Below are positions 38,303 through 47,732 of a stretch of 64,000 bases of DNA, piece by piece. Source of the stretch: Deltaproteobacteria bacterium YD0425bin51 (GTDB lineage Bacteria > Desulfobacterota > Desulfobacteria > Desulfobacterales > YD0425bin51); assembly GCA_002753225.1 (NCBI GenBank), contig PDZS01000002.1, positions 124,001 to 188,000 of the forward strand. Reading direction: 5' to 3'. The stretch's first letter is position 1. The number at the start of each line of letters is the position of its first letter. The position numbers were made by a program, and so were the translations under genes. The notes beneath the pieces are model-generated. The model was not told where the DNA came from. It saw only the letters and a program-made list of their open reading frames with translations, and searched no databases.

Positions 38303-39178
38303 TTAATCTCCTAAATCTTCAGCATCATTTGATGCTTTGCTTTCATATCTTTCTCCTGCCCCTCGCTTTATGATCTCAACAACTGGACCGTTTGTTCCAT
38401 CTGAAATAATTCTTCTTTCACCAGGCTTTAAATCAGGAGCTGGAGTAAGTCGTTCTTCAATCTGTTTATCAGAAACAAATTGCTGTTTTTCCATAAGTTT
38501 TTGCTTGCCTTCACTGCAGGCTTCAGCTATTTTAGAAGTAATAAGCCTAATGGCTCTAATTGCATCATCATTTCCGGGAATAACATAATCTACTTCATCA
38601 GGATCACAGTTGGTATCAACAATAGCAACAATAGGAATGTTAAGCCTTTTCCCTTCACGTACTGCTATGGCTTCAGTTTTTGGATCAACTATAAAGATAG
38701 CTCCGGGTAGCTCCTGCATGGTACGTATTCCGCCAAGGTTTGTGTCAAGTTTTATACGCTCCTTATCTAGTTGAAGCCTTTCTTTTTTAGGGAATAGACT
38801 AATTGATCCATCTTCTTGAATCTTATTAAGATAATTTAATCTATCAATGCTTTGTCTAATAGTCTTGAAATTTGTTAACATTCCGCCAAGCCATCTGTTA
38901 TGCACATAATACATCTGAGACTTTGAAGCTTCTTCATTTATTGCTTCACGTGCCTGTTTTTTTGTTCCAACAAAAAGAACTGTTTTGTTGTTTTCTACTG
39001 TGTCAACAATAAAGTCATATGCTTTTTTGAACATTGAAACGGTCTTTTGTAGATCAATAATATAAATACCGTTTCTTGCACCAAAAATATAAGGCTTCAT
39101 TTTAGGATTCCAACGCTTTGTTTGATGACCAAAGTGGACTCCTGCCTCTAAAAGTTCCTTCATTGTAGCATAAGCCAT
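38303..39178 (-). CDS. rpsB: 30S ribosomal protein S2
   Basis: This is a 291-residue protein starting [19 protein letters not shown]. The ATG at 39178 is preceded by AAGGAG and matches the family N-terminus. An in-frame upstream ATG would add 15 unrelated residues and is rejected. [23 protein letters not shown] and [14 protein letters not shown] are diagnostic, and the tail after about 230 is longer than in E. coli S2 (241 residues). It is the first gene of the rpsB-tsf-pyrH-frr-uppS-cdsA-dxr operon. Confidence 0.97.
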   Translation of the reverse strand: MAYATMKELLEAGVHFGHQTKRWNPKMKPYIFGARNGIYIIDLQKTVSMFKKAYDFIVDTVENNKTVLFVGTKKQAREAINEEASKSQMYYVHNRWLGGMLTNFKTIRQSIDRLNYLNKIQEDGSISLFPKKERLQLDKERIKLDTNLGGIRTMQELPGAIFIVDPKTEAIAVREGKRLNIPIVAIVDTNCDPDEVDYVIPGNDDAIRAIRLITSKIAEACSEGKQKLMEKQQFVSDKQIEERLTPAPDLKPGERRIISDGTNGPVVEIIKRGAGERYESKASNDAEDLGD

Positions 39179-39236
39179 ATAATTTATCTCCTTTTTTGTG
39201 GTTTTTTCCCCCGCTTTTATCATTCCTGTATCCTAC

Positions 39237-39265
39237 TTTAAAAAAAGCACCTGAATACAAGTCAA
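39237..39265 (-). promoter_or_regulatory. Candidate sigma70 promoter of the rpsB operon
   Basis: Read on the minus strand: TTGACT (39265-39260), 17 bases, then TTTAAA (39242-39237). It is followed by a leader of about 59 bases with an AAGGAG site before rpsB. The -35 is a 5/6 match and the -10 a 4/6 match to consensus. Confidence 0.4.
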
Positions 39266-39405
39266 AAAGCGTGTGATTTATATAAAACATTTTAAACTGA
39301 TATTTATAACAGATAAAAAATAGTTTAACAAACATTTTTTCAAAGCACAAATTATGGATGTCAGCTTACTTGTTTTTGTTTGTCTATTCTTCTTTTAGCT
39401 TCTTT

Positions 39406-40683
39406 TTAAATTTCTTTAGCAAATTCATAATGATTTTTTAAAATTCTATCAAAAGATTTTTTATCTAATGAATACATTTCGCAATAATCTGTTGCTCTTA
39501 TTGTAGCATTGCGTTTTGTACTCATAAGTAGAGCTGTTTCTCCAAAAAAACTGCCATCTCCAAGTGTTGTATAAATATCTCCATTTGGAGCAACTACTTC
39601 AACAGTACCTTTATTTAAAAAATACATTTTATCTCCTATTTCGCCATATCTGCATATTATATCATCAGGTAAAGCTATACATGGCTTGAGATAAACTGCT
39701 ATTTCTCTAATTAGAGATTCATCAGCATTTTTAAATAAAGGAATTTTTTCAAAAATTTCTTTATTTAAAAACAAAGAAAATTCTACTTTAAAACTTTCAG
39801 GAAGTTCTGCAAAAATTGAACTAATATCATATCCTCCACGGTTATCCCATAAATATGAGAAATAATTTTTTACCTTCTGTTCTATGTATTGTGGAAAATG
39901 ATGACTTAGCATAAATGCATTAATTTTTTCTACCAATTCTTGATGATGAGCTCTTGAAATATCTATTTTACCAATTATAGAAGCAATATTACCTATAACA
40001 TAACCATAAACGCCAGCGCCTAAAATCATTATAGCAATTGCATAAATTTTTTGAATATTATTAGCAGGGGTTATATCTCCATATCCAACAGTAGCAAGCG
40101 TTGTCATTGTCCAGTATATTGAATTGATATAATTAGATATAGAATTTAATTCTGGTTTTGCTGTTAAGAAATACCAGCCGCAAGCAATCCAATGGGCAAG
40201 AAGACTTATTAAATATAGAGAAAAAAGAAGCCTCAAAACACTTACATTTATATAAAGAAAATGCTCAAACTGTCTTCTGTAATGCCAGAGCTTAGGAATT
40301 TTTGCCATAAGGCCAAGACGCATAATCCCAAGATAAAAAGGGGTATTTAAAGAAGGGAACAAGTATGGCAATATTAAATCAAAAGGTATAGCTGCAATAA
40401 GATCAAAAGTAAACCACCCTTTAAGATAGATCATGGCTATGTCGTAAGGATGTGTAACCCATTTCCCTTCACGGAGAACATTAAAGAAAAAACTTATGAT
40501 CAAATCTGAAGCGAAAAATATTATAATTGCGCTATCTAGCTCCTTTACCCAATTAGGCGGCGATGATTTTATTACAAGTCGTAACGTTGCCTCAACCGCA
40601 CAATAGGTTATTACAACCAGTATTATGAAGTTCCAAAAAAGTTGGAGACGCTTGTTTATGTTTATAATTGCGGTTTGTGACAT
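39406..40683 (-). CDS. Cyclic-nucleotide-gated potassium channel
   Basis: I chose the ATG at 40683 because AAGGA is 8 bases upstream; an ATG at 40689 is also possible. The protein has 425 residues. It has six membrane helices, the selectivity filter TMTTLATVGYGDITPAN and an S4-like segment (MRLGLMAKIPKLWHYRRQFEH). The C-terminal cNMP-binding domain (about 300-420) shows GEIGDKMYFLNKGTVEVV and GDGSFFGETALLMSTKRNATIRA, the phosphate-binding cassette. A C-linker joins the two. It is a K+ channel opened by cAMP or cGMP. It is a monocistronic gene between the ribosomal operon and HU. Confidence 0.92.
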   Translation of the reverse strand: MSQTAIININKRLQLFWNFIILVVITYCAVEATLRLVIKSSPPNWVKELDSAIIIFFASDLIISFFFNVLREGKWVTHPYDIAMIYLKGWFTFDLIAAIPFDLILPYLFPSLNTPFYLGIMRLGLMAKIPKLWHYRRQFEHFLYINVSVLRLLFSLYLISLLAHWIACGWYFLTAKPELNSISNYINSIYWTMTTLATVGYGDITPANNIQKIYAIAIMILGAGVYGYVIGNIASIIGKIDISRAHHQELVEKINAFMLSHHFPQYIEQKVKNYFSYLWDNRGGYDISSIFAELPESFKVEFSLFLNKEIFEKIPLFKNADESLIREIAVYLKPCIALPDDIICRYGEIGDKMYFLNKGTVEVVAPNGDIYTTLGDGSFFGETALLMSTKRNATIRATDYCEMYSLDKKSFDRILKNHYEFAKEI

Positions 40684-40939
40684 TAACATATCCTTAAATA
40701 TAATAAATTCACAGACTATAAGGTTTATTAAGAAAAGTCAATATGTTATGGTATGCTAATCTCAAAAAAAATTGTTTTTAAATTAAAAAAAATAAGCTGC
40801 AAGCACTTATTTTCTTGACAAAATTTAAATATACAATTAGTTGTCATGCAAACATAGAGAAGTAAATCATGTATTGGTTGCTATCTTTTTTTAAGCAACT
40901 ACTTTAAAGCTTAACTTACAATAAGGAGGAAAAAGGTAA

Positions 40940-41209
40940 ATGAATAAAGGTGATTTAGTAAATGAAGTCGCAAAAGTTTTAAGCACTAAAAAAGATGCTC
41001 AAGCTGCAGTTGATGCTGTTTTATCAGCAGTTACTGGTGCTCTAAAAAAACAAGATGCGGTTACGTTAATCGGTTTCGGAACATTTAAAGTGGTTCAGAG
41101 AAAAGCAAGAAAAGGTAGAAATCCCCAGACTGGCGCAGAAATCCAAATTAAAGCTAAAAAAGTTCCCAAATTTGTTCCTGGAAAAGCCTTAAATCAGGCT
41201 GTAAGCTAA
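40940..41209 (+). CDS. HU-family DNA-binding protein
   Basis: This is an 89-residue protein with the HU/IHF fold: MNKGDLVNEVAKVLSTKKDAQAAV at the N-terminus, TLIGFGTFKVVQRKARKGRNPQTG forming the DNA-binding arm, and KVPKFVPGKALNQAV. It is a nucleoid protein that bends DNA. A strong AAGGAGG-type site lies before the ATG. A TTGACA at 40815-40820 could be a -35 box but lacks a good -10. Confidence 0.95.
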   Translation: MNKGDLVNEVAKVLSTKKDAQAAVDAVLSAVTGALKKQDAVTLIGFGTFKVVQRKARKGRNPQTGAEIQIKAKKVPKFVPGKALNQAVS

Positions 41210-41228
41210 AAATTTCCCCCAAAACCTA

Positions 41229-41256
41229 GTAGAGACGCACGGCCGTGCGTCTCTAC
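41229..41256. terminator. 28-bp perfect palindrome between convergent genes
   Basis: GTAGAGACGCACGG is followed directly by its exact reverse complement, a 14-bp stem with no loop. It lies 20 bases after HU and 20 bases after the convergent chemoreceptor stop, so it can act as a bidirectional terminator. It is far more GC-rich than its surroundings and looks like a dispersed palindromic unit. Confidence 0.7.
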
Positions 41257-41276
41257 AATAGCAGAGGGGTATTCTT

Positions 41277-42866
41277 TTACACCTTAAATTTTTTAACTAA
41301 ATCTTTTAATGTCGTCGAGAGTTGTTTTAATTCTTTTGCGCTTAAATTAACCTGGGAACTGCTGTTTGAAAGTTCTCCTGCAGAATGATTAACTTGCGCG
41401 ATGTCTTTTGCAATTTCTTTAGAAACAACAGAGCTTTGAGCTACATTTTCATTAACTTCCTGTACGCCTGCTGATGCTTGAGATACATTATTTGAAATTT
41501 CTTTTGTTGTAACAGACTGTTCTTCTACAGCGGATGCAATAGTTGATACAAAATCGTTTACGTCGTTTACAACCTTTGAAATCTGACGAATTTCAGTAAC
41601 AGTTCCAGCAGTAGACCCTTGAATACCTTCTATATTTTTTCTTATATCCTGAGTAGCTGATGCTGTTTGTTTCGCTAGCTCCTTTATCTCATTTGCGACT
41701 ACTGCAAATCCTTTTCCTGCTTCTCCTGCCCTTGCAGCTTCTATGGTTGCATTTAAAGCTAGCAAATTGGTCTGTTCAGAAATTTCATTTATTGCCTCTG
41801 TAACCTTACCAATTTCTTTAGCTGCAAGACCGAGTTCTTCTACTTTATTTGAAGCTGTTCCTGCTTGAGATACAGCAGCACCTACAATAGCTCTAGCTCT
41901 TTCGGAGTTTTTTGCAATTTCCCCTATTGTAGCAGACATTTGCCCTGCGGAGCTTACTATTGTTTCTACACTAGTTGATGTCTCCTCCATTGCGGCAGCA
42001 ACAGCATCCATATTTTTGCTCATTTCTTCAGCAGCGCTAGCTACAGAGTTTGCGCTAGTTGACACCTGTTCAGATGCATTTGCCATTTGATCAGAAAGTT
42101 GAGATAGAGATTTAGAAGACTCATCAACACTTTCAGAATTTTTTATAATGTCTCTGATAAGTATTTGGAGTTTTTCCATGAATATATCAAAAAGTTTTCC
42201 CATTTCGCCTAATTCATCATTAGTTTCTATTTCAAGCCTCCTTGTTAGATCTCCTTCTCCTTTTGCAATATCTCTTAACCCTTCAACTAAACCATTTATA
42301 GGTTTAAAAAGTATTTTGTTCAAACTTAGAATAAGCGCTATTGTTAGTAAGCCGTTTAGCAATATTATTGTTATAAAAGTCTCTATTGTCTCATTCATAA
42401 GTTTTTGCTTCATAAATTTATCTGTAAAATAAATAGTTACACTACCAAGCTTATCCCCTTCTTTTGATATTATTTTAGTTTTAGTTATAAATTTACCTAA
42501 AATATTGTCAGAAATATCAACAACTTCCCATTTTTGATCCCTAGCCTTTCCTTTAATTATTTTTTTACCTTCATTATCTTTGACAATAATTCCATAAACA
42601 GGCCTATAAACCATTTCAGAGTTAAGAACTTCATTCATGCTTGAATCATCAACATTCCATATAGGAGTAATAAGATTTTTAGCTAATCTATTGGATACAT
42701 TGTCTGCACCAGAAGATAACTCTGATTCTCCCTGGTATTTATTTGTGAAATAATTATAAATACCAAACAGAGTCATCGTTAAAGTGATTACTATAATTAA
42801 AACAACTGCTATTTTTGTGCGAATACTATTTTTCCAATTAATCTTTTCTATCTTCGATTGTCCCAT
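41277..42866 (-). CDS. Methyl-accepting chemotaxis protein
   Basis: This is a 529-residue protein. Two membrane helices (about 18-36 and about 165-185) bracket a periplasmic sensor with no recognisable ligand family. A HAMP domain follows (about 187-240: [31 protein letters not shown]). The signalling tip is [39 protein letters not shown], followed by adaptation-type helices with [11 protein letters not shown]. No NWETF CheR-binding tail is visible. The start lies inside the last codons of gmhB (19-base overlap), so it ends the lon-rlpA-gmhB operon. Confidence 0.94.
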   Translation of the reverse strand: MGQSKIEKINWKNSIRTKIAVVLIIVITLTMTLFGIYNYFTNKYQGESELSSGADNVSNRLAKNLITPIWNVDDSSMNEVLNSEMVYRPVYGIIVKDNEGKKIIKGKARDQKWEVVDISDNILGKFITKTKIISKEGDKLGSVTIYFTDKFMKQKLMNETIETFITIILLNGLLTIALILSLNKILFKPINGLVEGLRDIAKGEGDLTRRLEIETNDELGEMGKLFDIFMEKLQILIRDIIKNSESVDESSKSLSQLSDQMANASEQVSTSANSVASAAEEMSKNMDAVAAAMEETSTSVETIVSSAGQMSATIGEIAKNSERARAIVGAAVSQAGTASNKVEELGLAAKEIGKVTEAINEISEQTNLLALNATIEAARAGEAGKGFAVVANEIKELAKQTASATQDIRKNIEGIQGSTAGTVTEIRQISKVVNDVNDFVSTIASAVEEQSVTTKEISNNVSQASAGVQEVNENVAQSSVVSKEIAKDIAQVNHSAGELSNSSSQVNLSAKELKQLSTTLKDLVKKFKV

Positions 42867-43453
42867 AATGTTCCCCCTTCATTATTAATTATCCATTCGG
42901 CTGCGTCATAAAGGTCTTCTGCCACATAGTCTAAAAAACAGCCTTTTTCATAAAGCATTTTTTCAGCAGATAGCCCATTCCCAGTTTTTACCAAAATATT
43001 ATAGCCGCATAAAGCCTTTTTTGAACACTCAATATCTCTTGCACTATCGCCAACCATATAAGCATTTTTTATTTCAATTCCATATTGTTCTTTAGCTTTT
43101 ATGACAAGCCCAGGTTTTGGCTTACGACAATAGCAATTATCTTCTGGACCATGTGGGCAATAAAATATATCTTTTATATATCCTCCATTTCCCATAACGA
43201 TCTGTTTTAACATATGGTGAATATAGTCAAGCTCTTGTAAAGTAATCAGTCTTCTTGAAACTGCAGACTGATTAGTGATTAAGATAACTGAAAAATTGTT
43301 TTCTTTTAATAGTTTTAAGGCAGAAAGACTTCTAGGAAGAAATTCAAATTCTTTCCAGCTTTTTATATAGTTAGGAGAGTCATGGTTTATTACACCATCT
43401 CTATCTAAAAAAACTACTCTATTCAGCAACTGTGAATGCATCTTTAAATCCAT
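42848..43453 (-). CDS. gmhB: D-glycero-D-manno-heptose 1,7-bisphosphate 7-phosphatase
   Basis: This is a 201-residue HAD-superfamily histidinol-phosphatase-like enzyme. VVFLDRDGVINHDSPNYI holds the DxD nucleophile pair, VILITNQSAVSRR is motif II, YCPHGPEDNCYCRKPKPG has the GmhB zinc loop, and YMVGDSARDIECSKKA is motif IV. It acts in LPS heptose synthesis and is the only LPS gene in this operon. The start overlaps rlpA by 35 bases; an ATG four codons later is possible. Confidence 0.9.
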   Translation of the reverse strand: MDLKMHSQLLNRVVFLDRDGVINHDSPNYIKSWKEFEFLPRSLSALKLLKENNFSVILITNQSAVSRRLITLQELDYIHHMLKQIVMGNGGYIKDIFYCPHGPEDNCYCRKPKPGLVIKAKEQYGIEIKNAYMVGDSARDIECSKKALCGYNILVKTGNGLSAEKMLYEKGCFLDYVAEDLYDAAEWIINNEGGTLWDNRR

Positions 43454-44120
43454 CTGCTATTAATATATTTTCATTTCGTTCTGATTGCTTTAAATTAAAA
43501 AATTTGCCTACTCGCACACGATAAAAAGTTTTTCTACCATCAAAAAACGATGCTATATGAGTATTTACATATTTTTTGTTAAGTTCATTTTTTAACTTTT
43601 CTGCGTTATTGCGATCAAGAAATGCTCCAACTTGAATAGAAAAAACTCCCCTATTGTAGTCAATGGTTTCAAAAGCAGAAGTCTTTAAAGCAACCACTTC
43701 TACCTCAGCAAGACCTGTATCTGAAATTCCTAATTGCTTAGCTGCGTTGTATGAAAGATCTATTACTCTCCCTCTTACAAAAGGTCCTCGATCATTAATT
43801 CTAACAACTATTTCTTTGTTAGAGTTAAGATTTTTAACTTTAACAAAAGTGCCAAGGGGCAAAGTCTTATGAGCTGCAGTCATAGCATACATATCATATA
43901 TTTCCCCGTTAGCTGTCATTTTGCCATGAAAATCATTTCCATACCATGATGCAATCCCTCTCTCATAAAATCCTTTTGCATCTGGGATAGGCTGATAATA
44001 TTCATTTCCTATCTTATATGGTTTAGGATGCCCTTGTATTATGGGGGCAGGTTTTTCTTTTTTACCACAGCTTAAAATAAAAGAAAAAATAACAATAAAA
44101 AAAATTCTATAAGCTAACAT
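43419..44120 (-). CDS. rlpA: RlpA-family septal lytic transglycosylase lipoprotein
   Basis: I chose the ATG at 44120; a TTG at 44135 is less likely. The protein has 233 residues. The lipobox ILSC places the lipidated Cys at 18. The double-psi beta-barrel has ERGIASWYGNDFHGKMTANGEIYDMYAMTAAHKTLP and VRINDRGPFVRGRVIDLSYNAAKQLG with the catalytic Asp. A SPOR domain (about 160-230, FSIQVGAFLDRNNAEKL) binds denuded glycan at the septum. It cleaves naked peptidoglycan strands in daughter-cell separation. The start overlaps the end of lon. Confidence 0.92.
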   Translation of the reverse strand: MLAYRIFFIVIFSFILSCGKKEKPAPIIQGHPKPYKIGNEYYQPIPDAKGFYERGIASWYGNDFHGKMTANGEIYDMYAMTAAHKTLPLGTFVKVKNLNSNKEIVVRINDRGPFVRGRVIDLSYNAAKQLGISDTGLAEVEVVALKTSAFETIDYNRGVFSIQVGAFLDRNNAEKLKNELNKKYVNTHIASFFDGRKTFYRVRVGKFFNLKQSERNENILIADGFKDAFTVAE

Positions 44121-46479
44121 TTTGTTGTTTTTCAATAGCTTTTTTCAGAACTTCTGACATTTTATCAACAAACACAAATTTTATCGAATCTTTAACTTTT
44201 TTAGGAACTTCCTCTAAATCTTTCTCATTCCATTTGGGCAAAAGGATGGTCTTAATTCCTGCCCTATGTGCCGCTAAAACTTTTTCTTTTATTCCTCCTA
44301 CAGCAAGAACCTGACCCCTTAATGTTATCTCGCCTGTCATGGCTAGGTTCTTTTTAATAAGCTTGTTAGTAAGGAGAGAATAAAGAGCAGTTAACATAGT
44401 TACACCTGCAGAAGGGCCATCTTTGGGGATAGCTCCAGCCGGAACATGAATATGAATATCATGTTTTTCAAAGAAATCTTCTGGTACACCTAAAGATTTG
44501 GCATTTGATCTGATAAAACTTAAAGCAGCACTAGCAGATTCTTTCATCACATCTCCAAGTTGCCCTGTTAATGTTAATCCTTTACCACCTCTCATTGCTG
44601 TAGCTTCTATAAAAAGCAAATCACCGCCAGTTTGTGTCCACGCTAGACCTGTTACAACACCAGGAGTTGAAGTTCTGGAACTTACTTCTGAATAAAATTT
44701 AATAGGTCCAAGATAGCTTGCAATATTTTTAGTATCAATTTCTACTCCAGTTTCTTCGCTTTGAGCAATTTTACTAGCGACGCCTCTGCATATTGTTGCA
44801 ATTTCTCTCTCGAAGTTTCTAAGTCCAGCTTCCCTTGTATAGTTTGAAATAATATATCTAACTGAACCGCCTTTAAATTTAATCTGATCCTCTTTAAGTC
44901 CATGTGCTTCGCGCTGTCTTGGGATAAGATAGCGTGATGCTATTTTAACCTTTTCGTCCTCTGTATATCCTAATAGTTCAAGAACCTCCATCCTATCTTT
45001 CAGCGCATGGGGTATTGTATGAAGAACATTGGCTGTTGTTATAAACATAACTTTTGATAAATCAAAAGAGACATCTAAATAATGATCAGAGAAAGAATTG
45101 TTTTGCTCTGGATCTAGTACCTCTAAAAGAGCTGCAGAAGGATCTCCTCTGAAATCACTTCCAACCTTATCTATTTCATCCAGCATGAAAACTGGATTGT
45201 TTGAGCCAGCACGTCTTATACCTTGAATAACACGACCAGGGAGCGCTCCTACATAAGTTCTTCTATGTCCCCTTATTTCAGCTTCATCTCTTACTCCACC
45301 AAGAGATATTCTTACAAATTTTCGCTCAAGCGCTCTAGCAATTGATCTTCCCAGAGAAGTTTTTCCTGTTCCCGGAGGCCCTACAAAGCAAAGTATAGGT
45401 CCTTTTGAGTCTGGCTTTAATTTTCTTACTGCAAGATACTCAATTATACGTTTTTTAGCTTTTATAAGCCCAAAATGATCTTCATCTAAAATTTTTTTAG
45501 CTTTTTTTATATCTAAAATATCAGGAGTACTTTCATTCCATGGAAGGGATGTAAGCCAATCCAGATAAGTTGATGATACTGTATATTCAGAAGATGACGG
45601 GTGCATGCGAGCAAGTCTGTTTAATTCACGATCAGCTTCTTTTTTCGCTTCTTCTGGAAGATTTTTATCTTTTATCTTTGCGCGAAGCTCTTCTATCTCA
45701 ACATTCTTTTCTTCACCCTCTCCCAGTTCATCCTGTATGGCTTTCATTTGTTGGCGCAAATAGTATTCACGCTGCTTTTTATCCATATCACCTTTAACTT
45801 GATTCTGGATCTTGTTCCCTAACTCCAAAATTTCTAGTTGATAGCTAGAAAGTCTATATACTTCAGTAAGTCTATCTTTAATATCTTGAGTCTCTAAAAT
45901 TTTCTGTTTTTCTTGAATAGTAGAATTTATAGTTGATATTGTAAAATCAGATAATATTCCTGGTTCTATTATACTTCTAGCCATTTCAGTAAATTCTTTG
46001 GGAAGAGCTGGGGATAGTTCTGTAATTTTTATATAAATATTTAAAACACTAGACATAAGAGCTTCGATCTCTTTATCTTTAGTTTTTTTATCTTTAATAT
46101 ATTCAACAGGTGCTTTAATGTAAGGTTTGTTATCTAAAAAGTTTGTTACTTTAAATCTTTCAAGTCCTTGAACCAGCATGTGCGTTTTCTTTTTATCGTC
46201 AGCTTTTGCCATTTTGAGAATTAGCCCAATTGTTCCGAAATGATAAAAATCTTCTTCTGGGTTATAATTTTCTTTGGGTGAAGAATTTTTGATAGCTATA
46301 AAACCAATCATTCTATCCTTTGTCATGGCTTCATCAACAAGTTGTATATATTGATCCTGTGTAACAACAAGCGGTAGAACCATTTTAGGAAAAAGTACAT
46401 TATCCGCTAAAGGTAATATAGGTATTATTTCAGGTAATTTTCTTTCATCATCAAATTCAATATCAAGTTCTTCTGCCAT
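44107..46479 (-). CDS. lon: ATP-dependent protease La (Lon)
   Basis: This is a 790-residue protein. An N-terminal LON substrate domain (about 15-205) is followed by the AAA module with GPPGTGKTSLG, NPVFMLDEIDKVG and a sensor/arginine region. The C-terminal Ser-Lys protease has PKDGPSAGVTM (nucleophile Ser) and GEITLRGQVLAVGGIKEKVLAAHRAG (catalytic Lys). The length is typical. It degrades misfolded and regulatory proteins. It is the second gene after hsp20, 19 bases downstream, a natural stress pair. Confidence 0.97.
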   Translation of the reverse strand: MAEELDIEFDDERKLPEIIPILPLADNVLFPKMVLPLVVTQDQYIQLVDEAMTKDRMIGFIAIKNSSPKENYNPEEDFYHFGTIGLILKMAKADDKKKTHMLVQGLERFKVTNFLDNKPYIKAPVEYIKDKKTKDKEIEALMSSVLNIYIKITELSPALPKEFTEMARSIIEPGILSDFTISTINSTIQEKQKILETQDIKDRLTEVYRLSSYQLEILELGNKIQNQVKGDMDKKQREYYLRQQMKAIQDELGEGEEKNVEIEELRAKIKDKNLPEEAKKEADRELNRLARMHPSSSEYTVSSTYLDWLTSLPWNESTPDILDIKKAKKILDEDHFGLIKAKKRIIEYLAVRKLKPDSKGPILCFVGPPGTGKTSLGRSIARALERKFVRISLGGVRDEAEIRGHRRTYVGALPGRVIQGIRRAGSNNPVFMLDEIDKVGSDFRGDPSAALLEVLDPEQNNSFSDHYLDVSFDLSKVMFITTANVLHTIPHALKDRMEVLELLGYTEDEKVKIASRYLIPRQREAHGLKEDQIKFKGGSVRYIISNYTREAGLRNFEREIATICRGVASKIAQSEETGVEIDTKNIASYLGPIKFYSEVSSRTSTPGVVTGLAWTQTGGDLLFIEATAMRGGKGLTLTGQLGDVMKESASAALSFIRSNAKSLGVPEDFFEKHDIHIHVPAGAIPKDGPSAGVTMLTALYSLLTNKLIKKNLAMTGEITLRGQVLAVGGIKEKVLAAHRAGIKTILLPKWNEKDLEEVPKKVKDSIKFVFVDKMSEVLKKAIEKQQNVSL

Positions 46480-46498
46480 TAATTTTTCCTCCTTATTT

Positions 46499-46942
46499 TT
46501 ATTTTATCTGAATCTTATGAGGTTTTTCGGGTGGGGCTTTAGTCAGACGGATTTGAAGAAATCCATTTGTAAATGATGCGGTTACTTTTTCAGTATCAAT
46601 TGGTGATGGCAAGAATAATATTCTTTCAAAGGTTCCATATTGAATTTCAGCTAATCTATATGTTGGATTTTCCACAGGAAGTGAGATATCTCTTTTGCCA
46701 AAAATTCTTGCTGCTTTTCCACTAATCTCTATTTCTAAATTCTCTTTATTTACACCTGCTATTTCTGCAATAATAATTATTTCTTCAGGTGTTTCATAGA
46801 TATCCATTGGAGGCTTCCATAGACATTCAGAGCAAGTGAAAAATGGTCCCATTGATCTGAAGATCTCTTCAATGGTTCTTCCAAAATTTGAATTTATTTC
46901 AGGAACGTCATCTCCAAATTTTATTTTGATATAACTACTCAT
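46499..46942 (-). CDS. Small heat shock protein, Hsp20 family
   Basis: This is a 147-residue protein. The alpha-crystallin domain (about 40-135) has PPMDIYETPEEIIIIAEIAGVNKENLEIEI and YGTFERILFLPSPIDTEKVTASFTNGFLQI, ending in the L.I tail (KIQIK). It is an ATP-independent holdase. A GGAG site precedes the ATG. It is divergent from the phosphate module. Confidence 0.93.
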   Translation of the reverse strand: MSSYIKIKFGDDVPEINSNFGRTIEEIFRSMGPFFTCSECLWKPPMDIYETPEEIIIIAEIAGVNKENLEIEISGKAARIFGKRDISLPVENPTYRLAEIQYGTFERILFLPSPIDTEKVTASFTNGFLQIRLTKAPPEKPHKIQIK

Positions 46943-47000
46943 TTTGCACTCCTACACTCTATAATATTTATAAAAAAAATTATTTATTACAATAAGTCTA

Positions 47001-47029
47001 TTGCGATTTCATGTAAAGTAAATTATATA
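47001..47029 (+). promoter_or_regulatory. Candidate sigma70 promoter of the phosphate module
   Basis: TTGCGA, a 17-base spacer, then TATATA, 52 bases before the ATG of the DUF47 gene. The hexamers match consensus at 4/6 and 5/6. Confidence 0.4.
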
Positions 47030-47080
47030 TTATATTTTTTAGATTTGATAAAATTTTTAATAAATCTATAAGGAGAATAA

Positions 47081-47725
47081 ATGGGTTTTAATATTCTTGA
47101 CTTACTACTTCCAAGAGAGACAAAATTTTTTGATTATATGCTGAAAGAAGCAGAAATTTTTCTAGATGGATGCAGGATATTTCAACAACTTATAAATAAA
47201 ATAGAAGAATTATCAGAAGATGAAATAAAAAAAATGGTATGGGAGGTTAAACAAAAAGAATTAGAAGGGGATAGATTAGAGAGAACAATAATTGACGAGC
47301 TTAATAAAACTTTTATAACCCCTTTAGATAGAGAAGATATACACTTAATAGTAACAAACCTAGATAAGTCTTTAGATATATTAAACAGTTTATCTCGAAA
47401 ACTTCAAATTTATAAAATCCGCAAAGTCCCTCCTAATGTTAGTAAGTTTGTCTTTATAATTGTAAATATTACTGAGCAGATGATTTCCTGCTTAAAATTT
47501 TTAGAAACAAAAAAAGAGGTACTCTCTTGCATAGAAAATATGCATGTTTTAGAAAATGAAGCAGATGAACTCTTCCATAGAAGCATGGCAGAACTATTTC
47601 TCAAAGAAGAAGACACTCTACATATTCTTAAGTTTAAAGAAGTTTATGAACAGTTGGAATCTGTTGTTGATTCAGTCGATTATATCGGAAAATTAGTCCG
47701 AGGCATTAAAGTAAAACAAGGATAA
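47081..47725 (+). CDS. DUF47 / PhoU-like phosphate transport accessory protein
   Basis: This is a 214-residue all-helical protein. The pattern EFFDYM-like at the N-terminus, VKQKELEGDRLERTIIDELNKTFITPLDREDIHLIVTNLDKSLDIL and VLENEADELFHRSMAELF is typical of DUF47, a PhoU relative. It is translated 7 bases before the PiT transporter, its usual partner, and probably modulates that transporter. AAGGAG precedes the ATG. Confidence 0.93.
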   Translation: MGFNILDLLLPRETKFFDYMLKEAEIFLDGCRIFQQLINKIEELSEDEIKKMVWEVKQKELEGDRLERTIIDELNKTFITPLDREDIHLIVTNLDKSLDILNSLSRKLQIYKIRKVPPNVSKFVFIIVNITEQMISCLKFLETKKEVLSCIENMHVLENEADELFHRSMAELFLKEEDTLHILKFKEVYEQLESVVDSVDYIGKLVRGIKVKQG

Positions 47726-47732
47726 CGAAATA

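Noticed and set aside
38303..39223. Upstream ATG of rpsB at 39223
   Set aside because: The family N-terminus and AAGGAG site fit the ATG at 39178. The extra 15 residues match nothing.
40815..40845. TTGACA as promoter of the HU gene
   Set aside because: No acceptable -10 hexamer at 16-18 bases. Left as a possibility only.
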